NCBI RefSeq assembly: GCF_000194625.1
Contig: NC_015320.1
Span: 1,837,944-1,901,943 of the forward strand
Length of the DNA stretch: 64,000 nt
Source: Archaeoglobus veneficus SNP6
Lineage (GTDB): Archaea > Halobacteriota > Archaeoglobi > Archaeoglobales > Archaeoglobaceae
Direction of reading: 5' to 3'
In this document: positions 27,068-33,994 of the stretch, in pieces
Layout: each line of letters begins with the position of its first letter
Numbering within the stretch: the stretch's first letter is position 1
Position numbers and translations under genes: made by a program
Notes under the pieces: model-generated
What the model saw: only the letters and a program-made list of their open reading frames with translations
Database searches by the model: none
What the model was told of the DNA's origin: nothing

Positions 27068-27211
27068 GTGTCCACCTCGTAACTGTATCGATTAATAATT
27101 TAAGATTTACCATATGCTTTTAAGTTTACCGTTTTCGAACCGCTGCGCCATTTATAAATACTTAATCCCTTCTGCCAAGCCTTATTAATCCCCTCCAGCA
27201 AACTCAGCACA

Positions 27212-28225
27212 ATGATTCGGATAGATGGCAGTTATGGGGAAGGCGGTGGACAGATTCTGAGAACTGCTGTTGCCCTCTCGTGTCTGACAGGTGAGGCGGT
27301 TGAAGTTTACAACATAAGGGCTAACAGGCCGAAACCCGGACTCGCGATGCAGCATCTGAAGGGCATAGAGGCTGCAAAGCTGATAAGCGATGCAGACGTC
27401 GAAGGGCTTAAAATCGGCTCTACACGCGTGGTATTCAGGCCTAGAAAGTTGAACGGAGGAAAATTCAGGATTGATATAGGCACTGCTGGAAGCGTAACAC
27501 TCATTCTCCAGACTGTTCTTCTTCCATCCCTCGCTGCAGAGAAGGAGAGCTTTTTCGAGATAAAGGGTGGAACCGACGTGAAGTGGAGTCCCCCAGTTGA
27601 CTACGTCAGCAACGTGACGTTAAAAGCGCTGTCCGCACTGAAAGCCGGAGTTAAGATAGACGTTCTCGCCAGAGGCTACTACCCGAAGGGCGGTGGAGTC
27701 GTAAGGGTTTCGGTTTCCCCGTCAAAGCTTGAAGGATTTGAGTTCTCCGAGTTTGATTGCGACATCATCAAAGGCATAAGCCACTGCTCCAACCTCCCGG
27801 CCCACGTTGCGGAAAGGCAGGCGAAGGCAGCCAAAGAAGTTCTTGAATCGAGAGGCTACAATGCAGAGATAAGCTGTGAGGTCAGAAGGGACTTTTCAAC
27901 GGGAAGCGGCATAACCCTGTGGTGTGGCTACAAAGGCGGTAGCGCCCTCGGGGAGAGAGGTAAACGAGCAGAAATTGTCGGAGAAGAAGCGGCACAAATG
28001 CTTTTGAAGGAAATGGAGAGCAAAGCCTGTTTCGATGTGCACCTTGCGGACCAGATTATGCCCTTTGCAGCGGTTGCGAGGGGAGAAACGAGGTACACGA
28101 CTTCGGAAATATCGCTGCATCAGAGGAGTAACGCCTACGTTATTCGTCAGTTCCTTGGAGACGTCGTTGAATTTGATGAAGCGAAGAAAGAAGTTGTAAT
28201 CAGGGGCAAAGGACTGCTATCCTGA
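27212..28225 (+). CDS. rtcA: RNA 3'-terminal phosphate cyclase
   Basis: A 337-residue RtcA enzyme converting an RNA 3'-phosphate to a 2',3'-cyclic phosphate through a covalent His-AMP intermediate. Motifs: DGSYGEGGGQILRTAVALS, RANRPKPGLAMQHLKG, GYYPKGGGVV and the nucleophilic His in FDVHLADQIMPFA. Length is full. Two TATA-like boxes lie upstream (27150-27159 and 27177-27186); the nearer is 25-30 bp from ATG 27212. The 3' end overlaps the convergent membrane gene by 9 bp. Confidence 0.95.
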   Translation: MIRIDGSYGEGGGQILRTAVALSCLTGEAVEVYNIRANRPKPGLAMQHLKGIEAAKLISDADVEGLKIGSTRVVFRPRKLNGGKFRIDIGTAGSVTLILQTVLLPSLAAEKESFFEIKGGTDVKWSPPVDYVSNVTLKALSALKAGVKIDVLARGYYPKGGGVVRVSVSPSKLEGFEFSEFDCDIIKGISHCSNLPAHVAERQAKAAKEVLESRGYNAEISCEVRRDFSTGSGITLWCGYKGGSALGERGKRAEIVGEEAAQMLLKEMESKACFDVHLADQIMPFAAVARGETRYTTSEISLHQRSNAYVIRQFLGDVVEFDEAKKEVVIRGKGLLS

Positions 28226-28993
28226 CTGGGTGCTTTTCAGCGCGTCAAGAATTCTCGCCTCAACAATCCTGTGTTCCGTGAAGTGCTCGTTAGGGTCTCT
28301 GATTAAGGTGTAGAACCAGTATATTTCAAAGAGGCCGAAAGTCAGCAGGGTGAGAACGAAGTATATCACGGTATTTCTGTCCGGAAACTTGCCTATCTTG
28401 GTCATCTGTAGTGTGTCTCCCATTGGCAGGACTGACGAGAGCTGCTCGAGGATGATTCTCTCGTTTCTGTCATGTTTTACAAAATCCTTGTTCAGAAAGT
28501 GGAATATGTAAACTACCACGAAGACTCCGAGCAGCGGGACGACATTCGATAGAAGGTAAATCACAATCCAGAGGATGGGATTTTTGCTTTCACCCTGCTC
28601 AGCCCTCATCCTGAGCACGGACTCTTTCAGCCTTGCTGACAGGTCTTGGTCTTCAACATGTTTCGATATTGCATCATATAGAGTAAGAGTTCTCTCCATA
28701 TGGGCGTTCCGCCTTGAAATGAGTGAGTACACAATATACACTCCAACGACAGCCCCCACAGCTATGAAAAGCAAGCCCAAAGCGAGAAGCGTGTAATCGG
28801 GTTCTGTGCTGGCATATTCGTAGTAGTAACCGTGGTAGTAGTGGTGGTAATACTGCTGCTCTTTCGAGCTAGCTATCATCAGCAGCACGCCGATAAACGT
28901 GAGAACGGGCGGCACAAACATGAGCGCTACCGGCAGAATTCTGTCGGTTTCTTCACCTTTTCTAACAAGTCTCTCTATAACATCAATACTCAT
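28217..28993 (-). CDS. Multi-span membrane protein with DUF4234-like end and Tyr/His-rich loop
   Basis: A 258-residue membrane protein with about five or six helices. Helices 1 and 2 flank an extracytoplasmic loop made largely of Tyr and His (QQYYHHYYHGYYYEYA), which may bind metal or pack on a surface layer; that is speculation. The C-terminal TVIYFVLTLLTFGLFEIYWF resembles DUF4234. The function is unknown. ATG 28993 is chosen; the frame also allows ATG 29011 and GTG 29017, and no strong ribosome-binding site settles it. Confidence 0.65.
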   Translation of the reverse strand: MSIDVIERLVRKGEETDRILPVALMFVPPVLTFIGVLLMIASSKEQQYYHHYYHGYYYEYASTEPDYTLLALGLLFIAVGAVVGVYIVYSLISRRNAHMERTLTLYDAISKHVEDQDLSARLKESVLRMRAEQGESKNPILWIVIYLLSNVVPLLGVFVVVYIFHFLNKDFVKHDRNERIILEQLSSVLPMGDTLQMTKIGKFPDRNTVIYFVLTLLTFGLFEIYWFYTLIRDPNEHFTEHRIVEARILDALKSTQSG

Positions 28994-29048
28994 ACATTTC
29001 TCTTTAACCATGAACACAGATAAAGTTGTCGTGTTTTCTATACCTTTT

Positions 29049-29603
29049 CTACGCCTTCCTCGACTCCCCGTAGACTATTGCAGAGGCAACAAGATGTGCA
29101 ATCCTCAGACACTCCGGCGTGTTTCCCTTGAGCGTTGATGCCCTGATGTAGTTTTTCGCATCCTCTTCAGAGCATCCCGCAAGCTGGACGAAAAGGCTGA
29201 AGAGAGGTTTGATTTCTCCTGCTTTTTCAAGTATTCTTCTTCTTTCATCTGGATTTTCGGTTCTGCTAATCGCCCTTTCCATTCCATCGAAGTCGGGGAG
29301 CTTCTTCATTACAACTACAACGGGTATGCCCGTGTTACGATGTATTTCCTGAATGTCCGCTATGTTCATGCCTGCAAAGGTTATACCGGGCAGAAAGATG
29401 CACCTTATCTGCTCCCTGAACTTTGAGTCATTTATCATCGAAATTATCTTCTCCGATACGTCAAATCCATCGACTTCAATTCTCTCATAGAGAAAACCCT
29501 CAACGTACGTTCCAGCGGTAACACAGCCGACGATGCACGCATTTTTGCTCGTGAAACCCGAAAATCCGTCGTCAAAACCAACAAATCGCCACTGCTTTAC
29601 CAT
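29049..29603 (-). CDS. DUF99 (UPF0215) family protein
   Basis: A 184-residue archaeal DUF99 protein. Markers are FVGFDDGFSGF at the N-terminus, GCVTAGTYVEGF, FLPGITFAGMNIADI and IPVVVVMKKLPD. The family is structurally related to endonuclease V, and the Asp pair in DDG is consistent, but its substrate is unknown. It stands between the Tyr/His-loop membrane gene and tRNA-Lys. Confidence 0.88.
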   Translation of the reverse strand: MVKQWRFVGFDDGFSGFTSKNACIVGCVTAGTYVEGFLYERIEVDGFDVSEKIISMINDSKFREQIRCIFLPGITFAGMNIADIQEIHRNTGIPVVVVMKKLPDFDGMERAISRTENPDERRRILEKAGEIKPLFSLFVQLAGCSEEDAKNYIRASTLKGNTPECLRIAHLVASAIVYGESRKA

Positions 29604-29734
29604 CGCATCTAAATTTTTCTGCAGCTATTTAGCGTTGCCGTTGGTCGCTCATAAGGTTTACAAGCCCGACCAATCTTCGCTGCGCCCTGAAACTTCACTC
29701 TACCACTTAAATATCAGTCCGAAGTAGGGGGGAT

Positions 29735-29745
29735 AAGACTTAAAT
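29735..29745 (+). promoter_or_regulatory. TATA-like box of tRNA-Lys
   Basis: GACTTAAATAG lies about 65 bp before the tRNA. With initiation about 25 bp downstream, the precursor would carry a leader of roughly 40 nt that includes an imperfect hairpin (GGGGTTGTG with CACACCCC, about 29768-29793). A similar CACTTAAATA lies at 29703-29713. Confidence 0.45.
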
Positions 29746-29804
29746 AGCGAGGTTGCTGTCTATGGCTGGGGTTGTGAACGACGCACACCCCCCGTCTTCG
29801 GTGA

Positions 29805-29878
29805 GGGCCGGTAGCTCAGCCAGGAAGAGCAGCGGACTCTTAATCCGCCGGTCGGGGGTTCAAATCCCTCCCGGCCCG
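29805..29878 (+). tRNA. tRNA-Lys (CTT)
   Basis: A 74-nt cloverleaf. The acceptor GGGCCGG pairs with CCGGCCC followed by discriminator G. The anticodon stem GCGGA/TCCGC encloses the loop CTCTTAA with anticodon CTT, and the T arm is GGGGGTTCAAATCCCTC. No intron is seen and CCA is not encoded. It marks the left edge of an AT-richer accessory segment. Confidence 0.96.
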
Positions 29879-29926
29879 TACATACAACGTTTTTGCCTGC
29901 AGCAGGTCGAAAAGCACTTTATACCT

Positions 29927-30043
29927 ATGAATGAAGATCTGTGGAGCGTGGACAATTATGAAAGCTTTTTAGAAGAGAGAGTAAAGCTCATAGCAAAGGC
30001 AATAGAGAGAATTTGGTATCAGAGTGCTGAGAACCGAAGCTGA
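29927..30043 (+). CDS. 38-residue orphan ORF just after tRNA-Lys, possible gene remnant
   Basis: A 38-codon frame (MNEDLWSVDNYESFLEER, ending AKAIERIWYQSAENRS) that is coding-like. The pattern of Trp, then a helix with Glu/Arg, Leu and Ala and a final Trp, resembles the C-terminal tail of DUF1524/GmrSD-type proteins, so it may be a scrap of a larger gene; that likeness is weak. No good SD precedes it, and CTTTATACC is only 8 bp upstream. Confidence 0.3.
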   Translation: MNEDLWSVDNYESFLEERVKLIAKAIERIWYQSAENRS

Positions 30044-30286
30044 ATTTTAGATTGATAGTACCTTCTATGATAATTTCAATAAGAAATTTTTGATTTTGTA
30101 TTGTTATATATTACATTATACTTAAAATTATAACTATCTTTAAGAATTATTCAAACTCAAGTCTGCACTCTCCTTTCTTCAGTCTTTCCTCAGGGTGGAA
30201 CACTTTCGTCTCGCACCCTCAAGAATCTCATTGAGTTGACAAAGGGCCGCCTGATTAAAAAAGATCAAAAAGCTCTTGGAATTAAA
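30044..30286. other. AT-rich non-coding spacer after tRNA-Lys
   Basis: A 243-bp stretch with long A/T runs (30080-30140) and no reading frame I can support. It contains TATA-like elements but no gene start fits them. No copy of the tRNA-Lys 3' end is seen here, so an integrase attachment repeat is not shown. Confidence 0.5.
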
Positions 30287-31000
30287 CTATTGCAGCAGCA
30301 TTTCCACGATATCCTTTAGTTCACCAATTGTTTTAATTCTAAATCTGGGATTGCACTCCTCAGCCCATGCCAGCTTAAGAGGACCTTCAAACTCCACTTT
30401 CACAGTTACTACATCTTTGAGATTTGCAACCTCATTAATCGGCGATGGTTTATCATCTACTAGGAGAATTTTGTCACCCTCAGAAAGCTCGTATTCTTTC
30501 TTTATTAGTTCTATTCCCTCTATTCTATTTTTCACATCTTCTCCTACGATTAAAATTTTATCAAAAAATTTACTGAGCCCACTTTTTTCAATCCTCCTCC
30601 GTTTTAAGCTTTTTCTCCCGTCATCTCCCGCCATAATAGCAAGCTTGATGTCTATTTCCTTCAGGTATCTTAGAATCTTCTCACAATCCTTTACAATCCC
30701 GCTTTCTTCAGCTCTTTTTTCCCAAAAAATCTGGAGCAATTCATCAAGTTTCTGTTCGTTGATGAGAATGTTGAATTCTTTAAAGAGGTTTGGCCACCAT
30801 TTCTTTCTGTCGTAATTTCCCAAAGCATCTTGCTCGTCTTCGTATTTTATAGCTTTTTTAACGAATTCATCCCTTGCAGAACCCTTTAACCCAATGCGCT
30901 CTGCAATGTATGCATACACTGGCCCTAAGCATGAGTAGCTGTCAACAAGAACCCCATCAAAATCGAAAACGATCACTTTCAATTTATTTTTCAGATTCAT
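30287..31000 (-). CDS. HAD-superfamily phosphatase
   Basis: A 237-residue HAD hydrolase: motif I DFDGVLVDS (nucleophile and acid Asp), motif II-like AIMAGDDGR, and motifs III/IV GEDVKNRIEGI and LLVDDKPSPINEV. The cap is helical and inserted after motif I, as in phosphoglycolate-phosphatase-like (subclass I) enzymes. The substrate is unknown. It overlaps the end of the toroid-protein gene by four bases (ATGA), so the two are made together. Codon use is more A/T-rich than neighbouring core genes (many AAA, TTT, ATT). Confidence 0.85.
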   Translation of the reverse strand: MNLKNKLKVIVFDFDGVLVDSYSCLGPVYAYIAERIGLKGSARDEFVKKAIKYEDEQDALGNYDRKKWWPNLFKEFNILINEQKLDELLQIFWEKRAEESGIVKDCEKILRYLKEIDIKLAIMAGDDGRKSLKRRRIEKSGLSKFFDKILIVGEDVKNRIEGIELIKKEYELSEGDKILLVDDKPSPINEVANLKDVVTVKVEFEGPLKLAWAEECNPRFRIKTIGELKDIVEMLLQ

Positions 31001-32241
31001 TTCTTACCACCTCTTTTGAGATATGGCAGGATGTACTTCTTAAAGTAGGGTGAAATCTGGAAAAGCACGGGTATTATCAGGCTTCCTAAAAGCAGCTGGG
31101 AGATTGGCGACTCCACTCCGTACTCGATTATAGCAAAAACTGAAGCCATTAGTAGAATGTAAATCAATGTAAGCAGTAAATACCCTCTTTTGATTCTTTT
31201 CTCATATGTTTTTTCTAACTCTGCTATGCAATCCCTGATTTTTTCGTGATAGCGGGCAATGAGCGTATAGATTTTATAGGGGAATTCATCGATTTTTCTG
31301 ACTTCTTTTATTCTACTCAGCCCTAAAAGTGCAAAGGCTGTTTTTTTAGCATCGTGATACCAACATCCATCTTTTTTATATCTTTCTGGAGATTTAAAAA
31401 TTTCTGCTACTACTGCATTTACAAGTTCATCATCACCGCCCCCGAGGAAACTAGCCAAGCCTAAAAGCGCCATCGTAACGTCTTGGAACGCACCCTCACT
31501 TATTCCTTTCACTTTCTTTTCTTCTAAAAATCTTCTTAGATCATTCTCACAAGCTCTTAAGACTTTATGTGTTACGGGGACTCCTGAACGAACGAGAGCA
31601 TCAAGTATCTGACCCGTCACGTACGGGTCGTATAGGTACTCGTCACCTTTTTTATTCTCTATTCTCTCTTCCACCTTCGATATCACGATCTCTGTTATTT
31701 TTTTGGCACATTCGTCATACCCGGCAAGATTTAAGACATTCAACGCCTGTGCTAAATGATGAACGGGAAATTTTTTTGGTTCCCTTTCGCACTTGTTTCT
31801 AACCCATTCAGCACTTTTGATGACCCATTCATCCTGCACTCCAAGTCTGTACAGAGCCTGTAAGCAAATAGAGGTATCCCAAAGGTTGTTTTCCCAATTG
31901 TCTATGTTTTGAGTCTTCTTAAGCCATTCAACGCTCCTTTTAATTCCTCCGGGATACTTGCCTTTTATGAGCCACTCCTCGTTTTTTCTTATTTCATACA
32001 TTGAAAGTGCTAAAAGAACTAAACACGTGTCTGCCACGGACTCATATCCCCAGTACCCCTCGGGATGCTGATGATCTTTTAGCCACCCCACAGCCTTTTT
32101 TAATAACTCTTCGTGTTCGACCGATATTCTTCTGGACTTCTCAAGCTTTCTGATTTCCTTCATGAGTTCTGTAAATATCTCGTCAACGTCTTCATGCATC
32201 TCTCTGCCCCCTGTATACAACCTCAAAGGAAGGTCACGCAT
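30997..32241 (-). CDS. Alpha/alpha-toroid (prenyltransferase/squalene-cyclase-like repeat) membrane-anchored protein
   Basis: A 414-residue protein. Residues about 40-330 are helical repeats of the terpene-cyclase/prenyltransferase toroid type (AVGWLKDHQHPEGYWGYES, VEWLKKTQNIDNW, AEWVRNKC). The C-terminus has two membrane helices (about 350-395) and a basic tail. No DxDD cyclase motif is visible, so catalysis is doubtful; the toroid may bind a peptide or lipid. Start choice is open: ATG 32241 could be leaderless behind CTTTAAG, or ATG 32199 may be used. It is translationally coupled to a HAD phosphatase and lies in an AT-rich accessory segment after tRNA-Lys. Confidence 0.75.
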   Translation of the reverse strand: MRDLPLRLYTGGREMHEDVDEIFTELMKEIRKLEKSRRISVEHEELLKKAVGWLKDHQHPEGYWGYESVADTCLVLLALSMYEIRKNEEWLIKGKYPGGIKRSVEWLKKTQNIDNWENNLWDTSICLQALYRLGVQDEWVIKSAEWVRNKCEREPKKFPVHHLAQALNVLNLAGYDECAKKITEIVISKVEERIENKKGDEYLYDPYVTGQILDALVRSGVPVTHKVLRACENDLRRFLEEKKVKGISEGAFQDVTMALLGLASFLGGGDDELVNAVVAEIFKSPERYKKDGCWYHDAKKTAFALLGLSRIKEVRKIDEFPYKIYTLIARYHEKIRDCIAELEKTYEKRIKRGYLLLTLIYILLMASVFAIIEYGVESPISQLLLGSLIIPVLFQISPYFKKYILPYLKRGGKK

Positions 32242-32539
32242 ATTCCTACAAATTATTGACTTAAAGCGGTGAATATTGCCATTTTAAAACTTTCTAAAAG
32301 TGATAATTGATTATTGCCGGTGCAAGCTACGAAAGATGTATCAGCTTAATTTTTGAATAGCTATCTTGGGGTAGTGTTACCTCAGAAGAAACCACCGCGT
32401 TGTAAGTAAGAAAGGAAGCAATCTCTGTGTTTTTTACCCGAAAAATGCCACCCCAAGCTTCTTCTAGATCCTGAAAGATTCGGCAATCAACTTTCATACC
32501 AGTCGAAAATGTGATAACCCACGAGGACTACGATTTAAC
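32242..32539. other. Intergenic region before mre11
   Basis: A 298-bp gap between the divergent toroid gene and mre11. I see no ORF of support, no tRNA and no strong hairpin. The left end holds the toroid gene's promoter (CTTTAAG about 25 bp from ATG 32241). Confidence 0.5.
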
Positions 32540-33994
32540 GTGCTAAAGTTCGTCCACATGGCAGATATACACCTTGGATACAGGCAGTACGGTAGTGAAG
32601 AAAGGGCGATAGACTTCGCCCAGGCTTTTCTAAGGGCTGTAAACTTCGCAGTAGAGAGAAAAGTCGATTTTATCATAATCGCAGGCGATTTATTCCACAA
32701 AAAGAGTGAAATGGATCCCGTTACGCTAACCCAGGCGTCAAAGGTTCTTGAGAAGGCAAAAAAAGCCGGAATTCCGGTTATAGCTGTGGAGGGTAATCAC
32801 GATTCTACGTACTTCAGGGAAACGTACTCCTGGATGGACTACCTTGCTGGCCACGACCTCGTAATCAACCTGAAGCCGTCTTTCGAAGATGGAATAGTCG
32901 TTGAGGAGTGGGACGGTCAGAGTGGTGCATACGTTGACATCGAGGGTGTAAGAATTTACGGGATGAAATACTACGGCTCCATGACCGAGAAGGTCCTCGA
33001 CGAATACGCTGCAAAGATAAAAAAGAGCGAATTTACGATTTTTACAGCTCATGTTGGTGTAGAGGGGTACATGAACATATACGGCTGCATACCCGCGAGC
33101 AAGCTCCACAAACTGAAGAGTAGGGTCGATTACGTTGCTCTTGGCCACATCCACAAGAGCTTTGTCGAAGGAGACTTCATCTTCAACCCCGGTAGTATTG
33201 AAACATGTGAGGTTAGTGAGTACGGTCTTAAAAGGGGCATATTCTATGTTGAATACGACGGAGAGCTGAAATACGAACTCGTTCAGTTTAAGGGTAGGGA
33301 TTTTATCATCCTCAGCTACAACCTCGATGAAGGCTTGAGCGGACTGAAGAAGTTGCTTGCAAGTAATAGAGCTGTAAAGCCCGTCGTTCACCTTAGCTTA
33401 ACGTGTAGCAGAGAGACAAGGAAGTCTGTTGGAGAAGAAGCAGTAAGGGAAATAGTCAAAGAATCTCTCGACCCCCTCGTCGTTAGAATACAGTGGAATG
33501 TAGCCACCGATATATTCAGGCCTGTTTTGGGTGATAGAGAGAACATAGAAAAGAGCGTAATCGAGCAGCTCCTGCAGAGCTACAGCTACGGGAATATTGC
33601 CGAAGAGGTGCTCAGACTGAAATCTATCTTTTCCTCCTCCTTCGACATTCACTCAGTGGACAGGTTCATCGAACACGTACTGTTTGAGTCCAGGACGAAT
33701 GAAGCTTCTGAGGAACTGGAAGTGGAAGTAGAAGCTGAAAAAGCTGAGAAAATGATGATGAAATGCTCAGCTTCAGGATTAACAAGTTCTGCATGCGCCG
33801 GCTCTGGGGATGTTTTCGAGTTGGACTCTAAGGCCGAAGAGCGCACGACATTGCAGGACGCCACCGCTTTTGACATGCAGAAAGCTGGAAGGGCAGAAAA
33901 AACAGGAAAGGCAGAAATAGATGAAGAAGGAGATGAGGAGATCTGGGACTGGAGGAGGGCCTATGATAAAAGAAGTAAGGCTCGTAAACGTTAA
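32540..33994 (+). CDS. mre11: Mre11 double-strand-break repair nuclease
   Basis: A 484-residue calcineurin-like nuclease that with Rad50 resects DNA double-strand ends. Metal ligands: Asp9 and His11 (MADIHLG), IIAGDLFHKK, VEGNHDST, TAHVGVEG and LGHIHKSF. The C-terminal 90 residues are acidic, Ala/Glu-rich and low-complexity, typical of the linker before the Rad50-binding end. The start is GTG 32540 without a clear SD. The last 32 bp overlap rad50. Confidence 0.95.
   Translation: MLKFVHMADIHLGYRQYGSEERAIDFAQAFLRAVNFAVERKVDFIIIAGDLFHKKSEMDPVTLTQASKVLEKAKKAGIPVIAVEGNHDSTYFRETYSWMDYLAGHDLVINLKPSFEDGIVVEEWDGQSGAYVDIEGVRIYGMKYYGSMTEKVLDEYAAKIKKSEFTIFTAHVGVEGYMNIYGCIPASKLHKLKSRVDYVALGHIHKSFVEGDFIFNPGSIETCEVSEYGLKRGIFYVEYDGELKYELVQFKGRDFIILSYNLDEGLSGLKKLLASNRAVKPVVHLSLTCSRETRKSVGEEAVREIVKESLDPLVVRIQWNVATDIFRPVLGDRENIEKSVIEQLLQSYSYGNIAEEVLRLKSIFSSSFDIHSVDRFIEHVLFESRTNEASEELEVEVEAEKAEKMMMKCSASGLTSSACAGSGDVFELDSKAEERTTLQDATAFDMQKAGRAEKTGKAEIDEEGDEEIWDWRRAYDKRSKARKR

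Noticed and set aside
29753..30043. 96-codon plus-strand ORF running through tRNA-Lys
   Set aside because: It translates the tRNA itself; only the 38 codons after 29927 look protein-like and are listed separately.
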